Assembly (NCBI GenBank): GCA_017541025.1 | Contig: JAFXZY010000017.1 | Span: forward strand, 1-48,527 | Length of the DNA stretch: 48,527 nucleotides | Direction of reading: 5' to 3' | Origin: Bacteroidaceae bacterium | GTDB lineage: Bacteria > Bacteroidota > Bacteroidia > Bacteroidales > Bacteroidaceae | In this document: one piece after another, positions 25,245-34,151 of the stretch | Layout of the letters: each line of letters opens with the position of its first letter | How positions within the stretch are numbered: position 1 is the first letter of the stretch | The notes under the pieces: model-generated | Databases searched by the model: none | What the model saw: only the letters and a program-made list of their open reading frames with translations | Told to the model about the DNA's origin: nothing | Program-made: the position numbers and the translations under genes

Positions 25245-26351
25245 TTACTTCTTCCTTCTTACTTCCAACAAACTGTGTCCTTGTCCCAGTCCGTCATAGA
25301 TTTTTATTGTTTCCAGTCCGGCTTCATTTATGCATTGCTGCATATCGGCAGTATTGTACATCTTACTGTTCCCATTTGCCAATGCAGCAAAGTATAGGCT
25401 CGTCATTGTCAGGCAGAACGTTGCCGGCTCAAATCGCTGGCGGTTCCACAGCGTTTCCATAATATACAGGTGGGTATCGTGCGTCATTGCCGTTTTTGCC
25501 CGGCTTAATATGCTTACAATCTGCGGCATAGAGAAGCAGTCCAGGAACTGCGACATCCAGATGGCATCCAATCCACCCTCACGCTTTGGGAAAGTGGTTT
25601 CCGGGTTAAGCAAGTCTATTGCATGGCCCTTTATGCGCTCAGCACCTGGTTTGTCTGCTATATTATCCTTCATCATCTTTATCTGTTGCGGAAGGTCCAG
25701 AATAGTTACTTCCACATCCTTGTCGAATTCTACGCATCGCAAGGCCCATTTGCCAGTATTACCGCCCACATCGTAGAGTGAAAGGGTCTTATGTTCTTTA
25801 AAGATGATATCCAATGCCTCTGGGAAGGCCGAGTCGCTATAGAAATGGTCGAACCCGAACCATGACTGCTGTACCTTAGGGGGAAGGGAACTCAGTCCTT
25901 CGTAAATGGTAGGCCATGGGCCAAAGTGTTTCAGCCCTTCCGGCTTACCGGTAAGGAGCGATTCTTCCAGACGGAACCATCCCTGATAATTCACATCATG
26001 GTTGAAGTCGATATTCACCCTTGTTGCCTGATCTGTCAGCAGGAACCAACCCGTTTTGCTGATGGTGTACCTGTCTGATTCCGGGTCAACCAATATGGTT
26101 CCAATACTCAGAGATGCCTCCAATAGGCATTTTACAGCATAGTCCGATAGCTGAGTCTTGCTTGCTATTTCCTCGCGTGTCAATCCCTCGTCGGCATCTC
26201 GCAGCATATCCAGAATGCCGAACTTAATCATCAGTCTGGAAGCTTGGAATACAGCAGGTCCCCAAGCTATAAGTTCCGCCAGTCGCTGGGCATCCTTAGC
26301 AGATAATTGCTCGTTGGTATATTTATTCTTTAATGCTGAACTCAGTTCCAT
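25245..26351 (-). CDS. SAM-dependent O-methyltransferase, first gene of the cluster
   Basis: A 368-residue protein of the two-domain small-molecule O-methyltransferase family. The N-terminal part (about 1-120) is a winged-helix dimerisation domain (GLTREEIASKTQLSDYAVKCLLEA). The C-terminal part has the SAM site YDVGGNTGKWALRC, the acidic end of strand 2 in VTILDLPQQ, and DAIWMSQFLDCFS as the later core motif. Aryl polyenes often carry a methylated aryl head, so it may methylate a phenolic OH or ring carbon. It is the promoter-proximal gene. Confidence 0.85.
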   Translation of the reverse strand: MELSSALKNKYTNEQLSAKDAQRLAELIAWGPAVFQASRLMIKFGILDMLRDADEGLTREEIASKTQLSDYAVKCLLEASLSIGTILVDPESDRYTISKTGWFLLTDQATRVNIDFNHDVNYQGWFRLEESLLTGKPEGLKHFGPWPTIYEGLSSLPPKVQQSWFGFDHFYSDSAFPEALDIIFKEHKTLSLYDVGGNTGKWALRCVEFDKDVEVTILDLPQQIKMMKDNIADKPGAERIKGHAIDLLNPETTFPKREGGLDAIWMSQFLDCFSMPQIVSILSRAKTAMTHDTHLYIMETLWNRQRFEPATFCLTMTSLYFAALANGNSKMYNTADMQQCINEAGLETIKIYDGLGQGHSLLEVRRKK

Positions 26352-26377
26352 TTCTTGTCCCTTTCCAAATTATCGTG

Positions 26378-26409
26378 CAAAGGTGATAATTAATTTCGAA
26401 ATGCACAAG
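26378..26409 (-). promoter_or_regulatory. Candidate promoter of the biosynthetic cluster
   Basis: On the minus strand CTTG (26409-26406), 20 bases, CACCTTTG (26385-26378). The -7 element deviates from TAnnTTTG at the first base (C for T), so it should be weak or regulated. It lies 27 bases before the methyltransferase ATG. Confidence 0.45.
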
Positions 26410-26496
26410 AAATTACAGAAAAAAAATATCAACAAGACTCGCCTCTACAAGATGCCATCATCCCCTCTCTGCCATCATCCGTCTCTCCTAATACTA

Positions 26497-26526
26497 AGAG
26501 TGGCAAGCCGTATGGCCTGCCGCTCT
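26497..26526 (-). terminator. Stem-loop after the fasciclin gene
   Basis: Minus-strand hairpin AGAGCGGCAGGCC-ATAC-GGCTTGCCACTCT, with two single-base irregularities, 7 bases past the stop codon. No strong T-run follows, so termination is probable but not certain. Confidence 0.5.
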
Positions 26527-26533
26527 AATTGTT

Positions 26534-28654
26534 TTACCAGATATCTTCGGGTTCTATGGGGTTATCGTAGATTTCCTTGGCACACCATTCCAGATAATCC
26601 ATGTACATCTCCTTCTTGTTAGAGTCAAGTACCGACTTCAGACGCAGGTAGTAGGTCTTATCAGGATCAAGGGTCTGACGTACCAGGATGTGGCGCAGGT
26701 TATTGGGGCTGCCAGTACGGCAGGGACCGTTGCTGTTTGCCACACTCATCTCGCCTCTCATGCGGTTGTTGTTACGCATGTGTTTGTCCACTTCAATATT
26801 ATGGAAATCATCGTCGGTATCAGGTTCATAACCATAATGGGAGTCGGTGCCGGCTTTGGTAAGGTCCACGGGAATACCGGTGGGAGCCAAACGTTCTTTA
26901 TCGGTTCCAAAGTAGAATTGTACAATACCACGGTCTCCGTTGGGCAGTACGCGGTAGCGCAACTCGTAGGTTCCACGGCGTGGTACAGGCGGCAACTTGA
27001 TGGTAATTTCGTAATGACCCTCAGCTTTCAGCTCGTCGGCCTGATTGTTGCACCAGTCGTAGGTATAACTGTTCAGGTAAACAAAGTGGGTATCATCGTT
27101 CATATCCATATTATCCAGATACCTGTACACCGAGTTAGTGGGGTAGTGTACAAACTGGTTACGCGGGTCAAGGCTGTTCTTCTTACGCTGGTCGTTTGAC
27201 ATGGCTTCGGGGAAGAGGCTCATGGCATCGAAGCGGATGCGACCCTTAGCCAGATTCTCGCGTACTTCGTCGGTATAGGACAGAGGCTTGTCTATACCAT
27301 ATATCATACCGTTTACAGCCTGATAAATCAGCACGTTTTCCGAGTAGTTGTCAATGTGATTGCCCACCTTGTCGGGGTCGCAAGATAACTCATGATACGT
27401 ACCCCTTCTACTGTTATCCAGATTGGGAAAGCGGTTCAGGAAAACACCTTCGCTCTCCTTGCTCTCGAAGATTTTCAACAGGCGGCGTTTTCCCATGGTA
27501 GCATAGAACTCATAAACGGGAATGGTAAGTTGTTTGGTGTTCATATTGTAGCCTAACTCGTTTACATGGAACACCAGACGGTTGGCAGCTATACGCATGG
27601 GCAGCACATGATAGGTGAACCACTGGTTCAGCAGGTTGTTGGGCGACTTCCAGTTCTCGTCCGCCTCAAAAACATCATTGCTGCTGTACTGCTTGTTGTC
27701 GAGTATCCACTGCTGTACATCCTGGCAGGTAATGTCGGCAGGTTCTTTCCCGATTACATTACGCCAGAAATCGTCAGTCTCGGCAAATACGGTAAAGCCA
27801 AAGTAGCGATGTTCAGGGGCGTAGGCAGTAGGATGGCCGGATGCTCCGTGGAATACCCATCCGAAGGCTCTGGCATCAAAGTCGGGGATAAGGCCTTTCA
27901 TGTACATCTCGCGGTATTTGAGATCTTCTATAACACTGAAGGTATCTTTTAAACCACAAGCCATCGCCATTCGGGATGCTACCAGGAAGCCTTCCTTTTT
28001 CTTGTCGAGAATATCAGCCATCATGTCGGCCATTGTGATATCTTTGGGAGCAATCACCTTTTCCATCTGATGAACTACACCGTTGATGGCAGGAATATCA
28101 CGGTTCTTGATGCTCATGGGGCAGTCATAGTTCATATAAATGCTATCGGGCTCGTTATCTACATAGCGGACCGTCAACTTACGGTCTCTAAGGTTTCCTA
28201 ACTGCAACTCACCGTTATTCTGGGTGGGGAAGGTCGATGTCTCGTAGCTGCTATAGTCGCCACCATCTATGATACTGCTGTAGGCAACCACCTTTCTGAT
28301 GGAGTCACGTAAAGATTCTTTGTCGAAGCTGTCCCATGAGGGTTCTGTAATGATTCCCTCATCCACCAAGTCAAGCAAGTATTGTTGCATAGCCTCGTTG
28401 GTAGGAGCAAAGACAGTATAGTTGCCGCGTGCTGACAGCAATTGATAAAGGGATGACTGGCTTATCTCGCTTACGGGAGTATTTTTCAGTACTTCCAGAT
28501 ACTCGGAGTAAGTATCGGGATGTTTCTCCAAATAGGAAATAATAGTCTGGTCCTTGAAAACGTAACGGTTGCTCTCGTCAACTTCCTCAGTACATCCTAT
28601 TACCATCGCGATGGCTGATAGGATTAATGTAAATAATCTACAGTTGGTTTTCAT
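26534..28654 (-). CDS. Large lipoprotein with fasciclin (FAS1) domains
   Basis: A 706-residue protein with a signal peptide and lipobox (VIGC, Cys near residue 21). The N-terminal FAS1 domain is clear: LYQLLSARGNYTVFAPTNEAMQQYL and AINGVVHQMEKVI. A second, degenerate FAS1-like region (LVFHVNELGYN ... AVNGMIYGIDKPL) follows. The last 200 residues look like a beta-sandwich (RRGTYELRYRVLPNGDRGIVQFYFG). Fasciclin lipoproteins of this size occur with SusC/D systems in Bacteroidetes and are presumed surface adhesins; no SusC/D neighbour is present here. The GH20 gene lies directly upstream on the same strand. Confidence 0.82.
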   Translation of the reverse strand: MKTNCRLFTLILSAIAMVIGCTEEVDESNRYVFKDQTIISYLEKHPDTYSEYLEVLKNTPVSEISQSSLYQLLSARGNYTVFAPTNEAMQQYLLDLVDEGIITEPSWDSFDKESLRDSIRKVVAYSSIIDGGDYSSYETSTFPTQNNGELQLGNLRDRKLTVRYVDNEPDSIYMNYDCPMSIKNRDIPAINGVVHQMEKVIAPKDITMADMMADILDKKKEGFLVASRMAMACGLKDTFSVIEDLKYREMYMKGLIPDFDARAFGWVFHGASGHPTAYAPEHRYFGFTVFAETDDFWRNVIGKEPADITCQDVQQWILDNKQYSSNDVFEADENWKSPNNLLNQWFTYHVLPMRIAANRLVFHVNELGYNMNTKQLTIPVYEFYATMGKRRLLKIFESKESEGVFLNRFPNLDNSRRGTYHELSCDPDKVGNHIDNYSENVLIYQAVNGMIYGIDKPLSYTDEVRENLAKGRIRFDAMSLFPEAMSNDQRKKNSLDPRNQFVHYPTNSVYRYLDNMDMNDDTHFVYLNSYTYDWCNNQADELKAEGHYEITIKLPPVPRRGTYELRYRVLPNGDRGIVQFYFGTDKERLAPTGIPVDLTKAGTDSHYGYEPDTDDDFHNIEVDKHMRNNNRMRGEMSVANSNGPCRTGSPNNLRHILVRQTLDPDKTYYLRLKSVLDSNKKEMYMDYLEWCAKEIYDNPIEPEDIW

Positions 28655-28677
28655 ATCTATTTAAAGTCAATTTTTCT

Positions 28678-28716
28678 CAATTCTCAGCCTTTATAATTGT
28701 CAATTATCAACTTTCA
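28678..28716. repeat. AT-rich intergenic repeat between GH20 and fasciclin genes
   Basis: CAATTCTCAGCCTT (28678-28691) is identical to 13841-13854. It is followed by TATAATTGTCAATTATCAAC, part of which also occurs inside the ketosynthase gene (near 21250). It fills the gap and ends at the GH20 stop codon. Confidence 0.55.
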
Positions 28717-30324
28717 ATTCTCCACCAAGCCTCTCTGTTCAACCCCCATTGTGTTCAAGCGCTGAACGTGTTTCAGAAGGCGGGGATAGAAGCCGTCCCA
28801 GTTCTGCTGAGTATTCTTAGTCCAAGCCTTCTCGGCCAATGCCAGTGCACGGGGGAATACCATGTACTGCAACTGAGCCTCTGTGGGGATGCGTTCGCAC
28901 CAGATGTTGCCCTGCATACCCTTTATTAACTTCAACTGCTCTGCATTGAGGTCGGTAGGTACGATATCACCTGTGTAGAGGGTTTTCAGGGTGTTATTGT
29001 CCTGTGCGTAGTCGAAGTAGCAGAAGGTGAAGGGGCAGAGAATCACCTCGTTTCCACCGCTGGTAGAGCGCTGTACCACATCGGTATGGTCGCCGCGCCA
29101 CCAGTTAACGGTAGCCGATTTGCTGACACCGCCTTCCAGAATCTCGTCCCAGCCGATAAGTTTCTTGCCGTTCTCGTTGAAGTACTTCTCCATAGTGCAG
29201 GTGAACCACGACTGCAGCTCGGCTTCGTCTTTGACGCCTTGGTCCTGAATGCGCTTCTGGCAATCGGCACATTTCTTCCAGGCTGAACGGTTCACCTCAT
29301 CGCCTCCAATCTCCACGTATTCATAGGGGAAAAGGTCGAATATCTCCTTATATACATTACGACAGAACTCCAGCGAGGTATCCTTGCCTACGCAGATGGG
29401 GTCGCGCCCGTCGTTGTTGCAGGAGAGCCAGGGATATACTTTTGTTGCTGCATAGCTATGTCCTGGCACATCAAATTCAGGTACGATATCAATACCCCTG
29501 ACAGTAGCATATTCTATCAGATCTCTTACCTCGTCCTGCGTATAGAAGCCGCCATACTGCAATCTACCGTCCTTTAATCGGGTAAATTCTCCTGTCATGG
29601 GAACTGCCATGCGAGGATTGTTATCGTTCTTAGCTATCTCGTTACAGCGTCTGTCCCAATGCTCGTCCTCGGGGAAGCGGAATCCGCTTTCGCTTGTCAG
29701 TAACGGATATTGCTTAATTTCCAGTCGCCATCCCTGCGAATCCACCAGATGCCAATGAAACTTACTGAACTTATACAATGCCATGATATCCAGCAAGCGT
29801 TTTGTCTCCTCTATGGTGAAGAAGTGACGTACGGGGTCCAGCATTATGCCTCGCCATTCAAAGTTGGGCGTGTCTTCAATCTCAACAGTAGGAACCATCC
29901 AGGTAACGTAGGCCTGGAGGGTCTGCTCTTCTATCTGGAAAGGAAGCAGTTGGCGCAATGTTGCTATACCGTGAATAATGCCGCGATAGTCGGCAGCCTC
30001 AATAAGAATGCCATTTGTGGAGGCAGTCAATTTATAGCCTTCGGTTCCTGCTTCGCATTTGGGATTTAGGCTGAGAATGATGTCGGCCTTCTTGCCCTTG
30101 GTTATAGGCAGATTGTAACCTGTGGCAGGTTTCAGTTTTTCTCTCAGATATTCAGCGGCAGGAAGCAGGCTCTTATGGTTGTATGCAATAGTGGTATTGG
30201 GCTTAAGAATATATGAGCCACCTTTTTCTACAATGCGTGTTGGTAAGGGAATTATGTTGACCTCTGCCATAAGTGATAGTGGCAAGAGAAACAGTATCAG
30301 AAAAAGTGCATTTATCCTTTTCAT
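28714..30324 (-). CDS. Beta-N-acetylhexosaminidase, GH20 family
   Basis: A 536-residue secreted enzyme starting MKRINALFLILF, with the signal cut near LMAEV. The N-terminal GH20b domain (about 20-150) is followed by the catalytic barrel: WRGIMLDPVRHF, FHWHLVDSQGWR, and YVEIGGDEV with the catalytic Asp-Glu pair (near residue 340). A tryptophan-rich end (GWDEI, WWRGDHTDVV) completes the GlcNAc pocket. It releases terminal GlcNAc or GalNAc from host glycans or chitooligosaccharides. The frame opens 12 codons earlier, but the promoter lies just upstream of that extension. Confidence 0.93.
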   Translation of the reverse strand: MKRINALFLILFLLPLSLMAEVNIIPLPTRIVEKGGSYILKPNTTIAYNHKSLLPAAEYLREKLKPATGYNLPITKGKKADIILSLNPKCEAGTEGYKLTASTNGILIEAADYRGIIHGIATLRQLLPFQIEEQTLQAYVTWMVPTVEIEDTPNFEWRGIMLDPVRHFFTIEETKRLLDIMALYKFSKFHWHLVDSQGWRLEIKQYPLLTSESGFRFPEDEHWDRRCNEIAKNDNNPRMAVPMTGEFTRLKDGRLQYGGFYTQDEVRDLIEYATVRGIDIVPEFDVPGHSYAATKVYPWLSCNNDGRDPICVGKDTSLEFCRNVYKEIFDLFPYEYVEIGGDEVNRSAWKKCADCQKRIQDQGVKDEAELQSWFTCTMEKYFNENGKKLIGWDEILEGGVSKSATVNWWRGDHTDVVQRSTSGGNEVILCPFTFCYFDYAQDNNTLKTLYTGDIVPTDLNAEQLKLIKGMQGNIWCERIPTEAQLQYMVFPRALALAEKAWTKNTQQNWDGFYPRLLKHVQRLNTMGVEQRGLVEN

Positions 30325-30361
30325 ATCTCTTTTAAAATAAGGTTTTAACAAATCTAACACG

Positions 30362-30393
30362 CAAATTTATGAAGAATTAGGATAAAGTCCAAA
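30362..30393 (-). promoter_or_regulatory. Promoter of the GH20 gene
   Basis: On the minus strand TTTG (30393-30390), 20 bases, TAAATTTG (30369-30362). It gives a leader of about 30 bases before the ATG at 30324. Confidence 0.6.
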
Positions 30394-30411
30394 TAAAATC
30401 TTGTTTTTCCC

Positions 30412-31290
30412 TCAAATTTTCATCATTTTCTGTTTTACTAGGTTGGTAAATTCATAGTTCTTGAGTCCCCATTGGGGTGCAATTACGTATTCTGGCGGAC
30501 TTTGACTGACAAATCTTTCTAATACAAAAGAAGAGGGTAGGTGAGAGATATATTCCAGCACCAGGTCTATATATTCCTCTGCTGTTGGGAGAGGCCAGGG
30601 ATGTTGCCGGTATTCCTCAGCCAAAGCCGTGCCACGTATAATTTGTAATTGGTGAAGTTTTAATGTGGAAAGGGGCAGTCGGGCTATTTCATCTGCCTGT
30701 CGCATCAGTTCCTTACGGCCTTCCCATGGGAATCCCAAAATAATATGGGCACCTACACGGATGCCACATGCAGCTGTCTTGCGGATCACATCGGCAGATA
30801 GTGCATAAGTATGACCTCGGTTGATGCGTAGTAAGGTTTCCTCGTTGGCACTCTCTATACCATATTCTATTATTAGAAAGGTGTTACGGTTCAGTTCTGC
30901 GAGGTAATCGAGTAGGGCAGGTGGCATACAGTCCGGCCGTGTGCCAATAACCAGTCCCATTACATCTGGTACACGAAGGGCTTCCTCGTACATATCCTTC
31001 AAACGCTCCAACTCTCCGTAGGTGTTGGTATAGGCTTGAAAGTATGCCAGATATTTCATGTGTGGATATTTACGGGCAAAAAAACGCTTACCCTCCTCCA
31101 GCTGCTGCGTGATGCTTTTTTGCGGTTGGCAGTATTCGGGGTTGAAGGTCTGGTTATTGCAGAAGGTACAGCCGCCATAACCTACCGTCCCGTCTCTGTT
31201 GGGACAGGTAAAGCCGGCATTCACGGAAATCTTCTGCACCTTTGTGCCTAACTGTTCTTGCAGCCAAGTACCGTATTCTGTATAATTCAT
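30412..31290 (-). CDS. TIGR01212/YhcC-family radical SAM protein
   Basis: A 292-residue cytoplasmic protein. CPNRDGTVGYGGCTFC near residues 29-44 is the variant iron-sulfur motif of this radical SAM family (Cys-x9-Cys-x2-Cys); GFPWEGRKE and GIRVGAHIILGFPW follow as the SAM-binding core. Members are widespread housekeeping proteins of uncertain, probably RNA-related function. TAnnTTTG-like TATTTTTG lies at 31317-31310 upstream. It is divergent from the peptidase gene. Confidence 0.88.
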   Translation of the reverse strand: MNYTEYGTWLQEQLGTKVQKISVNAGFTCPNRDGTVGYGGCTFCNNQTFNPEYCQPQKSITQQLEEGKRFFARKYPHMKYLAYFQAYTNTYGELERLKDMYEEALRVPDVMGLVIGTRPDCMPPALLDYLAELNRNTFLIIEYGIESANEETLLRINRGHTYALSADVIRKTAACGIRVGAHIILGFPWEGRKELMRQADEIARLPLSTLKLHQLQIIRGTALAEEYRQHPWPLPTAEEYIDLVLEYISHLPSSFVLERFVSQSPPEYVIAPQWGLKNYEFTNLVKQKMMKI

Positions 31291-31346
31291 AAATCCACGA
31301 CTTTATTCGCAAAAATACAAAAAAATAATGAAATGCGATATCTCAC

Positions 31347-31378
31347 TTGTGTTTTTTGAAAATAAAGTTGTAACTTTG
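31347..31378 (+). promoter_or_regulatory. Promoter of the S9 peptidase gene
   Basis: TTG (31347-31349), 21 bases, TAACTTTG (31371-31378). The leader to the ATG is about 40 bases and is A-rich, as is usual for Bacteroidota. Confidence 0.6.
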
Positions 31379-31425
31379 GCGGCAAATTTGACAAAGAAAC
31401 AAAAAAAAGACATACAAAAAACAGC

Positions 31426-33627
31426 ATGAAACATTTATTATTTTTGGTTGTATTTCTCGGCACATTTGCTAATATGGGTGCTGCAGGTGAGATTAAGCTT
31501 TCAGATCTCTGCCATGGTTTTTACGGTGCCCATCATGTTTATGGCGTGAACCCACTTATGGATGGCGAAAGCTATAGCCAGATGAAAGATGGCGGTAAGA
31601 AGATTGTTCGTGTTAGTTTCCGTACAGGTGAGGAAACAGAAGTTATCTTTGATGCGGATAATATCAAGACACGTATAGAAATGCCTCACATCGAGGGTTA
31701 TATCATGAGTCCCAACGAGCAGAATATTCTATTGCGGACACAGACCAAGAACATTTATCGTCATAGCCGTACTTCCCAGTATTATATATATAATGTAAAG
31801 AACCGTACAGTGGCAAAGTTAAGCGACGGCGGTCCTCAGGAGGTTCCCTTGTGGAGTCGTGACGGCAATATGGTTGCCTTTGTGCGCGAAGGAAATCTTT
31901 TCCTGGTAAAATTGCTCTTTAATAACAGCGAGAGCCAGATTACCAAAGACGGAAAGTTCAACGAGGTGATTAACGGTAAGCCCGACTGGGTGAACGAGGA
32001 GGAGTTCTCTTTTAATCGTGCCTTTGACTTCAACGAGGATAATACCATGATAGCATGGATCCGCTACGACGAGAAGGATGTTCCCATGTTCAGTTTTCCC
32101 TGGTATAAGGGTTTGAAGCCAGAGCGTAATGAATATGCAGAGTACCCGGGTTCGTATGATTATAAATACCCCATTGCAGGTGCCAAGAATAGTGTGGTAA
32201 GCGTACATAGTTTCGATATCAAGAGCCGCGTGATACGCAAGATGCAACTTCCCATCCCCGAAGATGGTTATGTGCCACGCATTTTCTTTACTAAAGACCC
32301 CGAGAAACTGCTCATCCTTACCAACAACCGCCATCAGGATTGTATGGATATCTATCTGGCCAACCCACGTAGCACAGAGTGCCGTGTGATTGTACGCGAA
32401 CAAGCAGAAAAGTATATACCGGAAGATGTCTATAAGAACTTCAAGGTGCTGGACGACGGTTTTGTCCTGATGAGCGAACGTAGCGGTTTTAACCACCTTT
32501 ATCTGTATGATTTAACAGGAACTATGCGTCGTCAGCTTACTAACGGTAACTTTGTGGTGACAGACTTCTACGGCTATGATGTTAAGTCGGGATCAACCTA
32601 TTATGCCAGTACCGAGGAGAGTCCTCTCTGTCGTACTGTCTATAAGTCCGATGCTAAGGGGAAAGTTACAAAACTTAGTCAGGAACGTGGTACCAACAAG
32701 GCCATTTTCAGTCGTGGACTTCGTTTCTATATGAACGTGTACAGCAATATCAACACCCCTCCTGTTACCACGCTGTGTGATGCTAATGGGAAAACCCTGA
32801 AGATGTTGATTGACAATGCAGAACTGAAACAGAAACTGGCAGGTCTGAACTTGGGAGAGCGTAAGTTCTTTACCTTTAAGACACAGGATGGGGTAGAGTT
32901 GAACGGTTATATGGTATTGCCTTCCAACTTTTCCCAAAGCAAGAAATATCCTGTTATCATGCATCAGTATGGCGGTCCAGGCAGCCAACAGGTGCTGGAC
33001 AGCTGGAACGCTGGCAATATGGGCGGTACCCTCTATGAGCAGTACCTCTGTCAGCAAGGCTTTATCTGTGTTTGTGTTGACGGTAGAGGAACTGGCGGCC
33101 GTGGCAGAGAATTCGAACAGTGTACCTATCTGAAACTGGGTCAGTTAGAAAGCCGCGACCAGGTGGAGACAGCCATTTATCTGGGTACATTGCCATACGT
33201 TGACAAAGACCATATTGGTATCTGGGGCTGGAGCTTTGGCGGTTTCAACACCTTGATGAGTATGAGCGAGGGTCGTCCTGTCTTTGCTGCAGGAGTAGCT
33301 GTAGCACCTCCTACTGATTGGCGTTATTATGATACTGTATATACAGAGCGCTTTATGCGTACCCCCAAGGAGAATGGCGACGGTTATAATGTCAGTCCAA
33401 TAGGAAGGGCCAGTCAGTTAAATGGCCATCTGCTTATCTGTCAGGGAACTGCTGACGACAATGTTCATTATCGTAATGTAGCCGAATATACCGAAGCATT
33501 GGTGCAGGCAGATAAGGATTTCCGTCAGCTCACCTATACCAACCGCAACCATAACATTAGCGGTGGCAATACACGTGTGCATCTTTTCCGTCAGATTACC
33601 CAGCACTTTAAGCAATATCTGCAGTAA
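31426..33627 (+). CDS. Dipeptidyl-peptidase IV-like serine peptidase (family S9B)
   Basis: A 733-residue secreted enzyme with a signal peptide ending near MGAAGE. An eight-bladed propeller (about 40-470) precedes the alpha/beta-hydrolase domain: HQYGGPGSQQV, nucleophile GWSFGGF (Ser near residue 602), the acid in GTADDNVHYRN and the histidine in NRNHNISGGN. The propeller carries WVNEEEFSF, fitting the Glu-Glu pair that binds the free amino terminus in DPP IV enzymes. It releases X-Pro or X-Ala dipeptides in the periplasm. Confidence 0.92.
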   Translation: MKHLLFLVVFLGTFANMGAAGEIKLSDLCHGFYGAHHVYGVNPLMDGESYSQMKDGGKKIVRVSFRTGEETEVIFDADNIKTRIEMPHIEGYIMSPNEQNILLRTQTKNIYRHSRTSQYYIYNVKNRTVAKLSDGGPQEVPLWSRDGNMVAFVREGNLFLVKLLFNNSESQITKDGKFNEVINGKPDWVNEEEFSFNRAFDFNEDNTMIAWIRYDEKDVPMFSFPWYKGLKPERNEYAEYPGSYDYKYPIAGAKNSVVSVHSFDIKSRVIRKMQLPIPEDGYVPRIFFTKDPEKLLILTNNRHQDCMDIYLANPRSTECRVIVREQAEKYIPEDVYKNFKVLDDGFVLMSERSGFNHLYLYDLTGTMRRQLTNGNFVVTDFYGYDVKSGSTYYASTEESPLCRTVYKSDAKGKVTKLSQERGTNKAIFSRGLRFYMNVYSNINTPPVTTLCDANGKTLKMLIDNAELKQKLAGLNLGERKFFTFKTQDGVELNGYMVLPSNFSQSKKYPVIMHQYGGPGSQQVLDSWNAGNMGGTLYEQYLCQQGFICVCVDGRGTGGRGREFEQCTYLKLGQLESRDQVETAIYLGTLPYVDKDHIGIWGWSFGGFNTLMSMSEGRPVFAAGVAVAPPTDWRYYDTVYTERFMRTPKENGDGYNVSPIGRASQLNGHLLICQGTADDNVHYRNVAEYTEALVQADKDFRQLTYTNRNHNISGGNTRVHLFRQITQHFKQYLQ

Positions 33628-33674
33628 GAGAGAGTTTTTAGGACGTTTTAGTTCCTTTTTTCCCTTATTTGTTG

Positions 33675-33682
33675 TATCTTTG
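33675..33682 (+). promoter_or_regulatory. -7 element of the tRNA-Arg promoter
   Basis: TATCTTTG ends 19 bases before the mature tRNA. No convincing TTTG lies at the matching -33 position. Confidence 0.55.
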
Positions 33683-33701
33683 CATCGCCTTAAGGCATAA
33701 T

Positions 33702-33775
33702 GGTCCCGTAGCTTAGCTGTATAGAGCGTCAGATTCCGGTTCTGAAGGTCGAGGGTTAGAATCCCTCCGGGATCA
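33702..33775 (+). tRNA. tRNA-Arg (anticodon CCG)
   Basis: A complete cloverleaf. Acceptor GGTCCCG/CGGGATC with one G-T pair; D stem GCT/AGC; anticodon stem TCAGA/TCTGA around TTCCGGT, giving anticodon CCG; T stem GAGGG/CCCTC with loop TTAGAAT; discriminator A at 33775. The CCA end is not encoded. A decayed second copy begins 75 bases downstream. Confidence 0.95.
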
Positions 33776-33788
33776 CGAAAGAAAAAAA

Positions 33789-33840
33789 GAATCTTCGAAG
33801 ATGAAAGTTCACTTTCAGATCTTTGGAGATTCTCTTTTTC
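33789..33840 (+). terminator. Terminator hairpin after tRNA-Arg
   Basis: A long imperfect hairpin: GAATCT (33789) pairs with AGATTC (33827), and the tip is GAAAG-TTCA-CTTTC. The run CTCTTTTTC follows. Confidence 0.8.
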
Positions 33841-33849
33841 ATTTAGATC

Positions 33850-33896
33850 GGCCCGTGGCAGGGGAAGGGATGGACGTAGTCAATCCCTCCGGGATC
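33850..33896 (+). pseudogene. Decayed partial copy of tRNA-Arg
   Basis: It begins GGCCCGTGGC (compare GGTCCCGTAGC in the intact tRNA) and ends AATCCCTCCGGGATCAC, identical to the tRNA 3' end (T arm half plus acceptor). The D and anticodon arms between are missing, leaving 47 bases. A second terminator-like hairpin follows, as after the intact gene, so the block looks like a degenerate tandem duplication. Confidence 0.65.
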
Positions 33897-33908
33897 ACGA
33901 AGAAAAAG

Positions 33909-33958
33909 GGAGGATTAAAAATGAAAGCTTGCTTTCGATTTTTTAAGGCTCCTTTTTT
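33909..33958 (+). terminator. Second terminator hairpin after the tRNA remnant
   Basis: GGAGGATTAAAAAT-GAAAG pairs with CTTTC-GATTTTTTAAGGCTCC around CTTG, and a T6 run follows. Same layout as the hairpin at 33789-33840, with the shared tip GAAAG/CTTTC. Confidence 0.7.
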
Positions 33959-34044
33959 CTTTGTTGGATGGCTTGCGCCAGCCAACGGCCTGACACACTG
34001 TTTTTACACTCTTCTTACCCAGCCAGGACCTTTTAAACTTCGAT

Positions 34045-34057
34045 TTCAGAACCGGAA
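34045..34057 (-). repeat. Inverted 13-base copy of the tRNA-Arg anticodon arm
   Basis: TTCAGAACCGGAA is the exact reverse complement of 33734-33746 (anticodon loop and 3' stem). It lies in an otherwise uncharacterised hairpin-rich stretch (33960-34130) with no ORF I can support. Confidence 0.4.
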
Positions 34058-34151
34058 GGTAACTGGGAGGTACTCCGGAGTTCGCACTCTTTGAGACTAA
34101 GTCTCGAAGACAGGCTGCACCTCGGAATAAAAAATAAAATTGAAATTTTAT

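Noticed and set aside
12263-26351. Full flexirubin or dialkylresorcinol cluster
   Set aside because: No ammonia lyase and no DarA/DarB-type pair are visible, so only the broader aryl-polyene type was called.
33882-33902. Duplicate of the tRNA 3' end as a prophage or ICE attachment site
   Set aside because: Only about 120 bases separate the copies and there is no integrase; a decayed tandem tRNA copy explains both the start-like and end-like matches.
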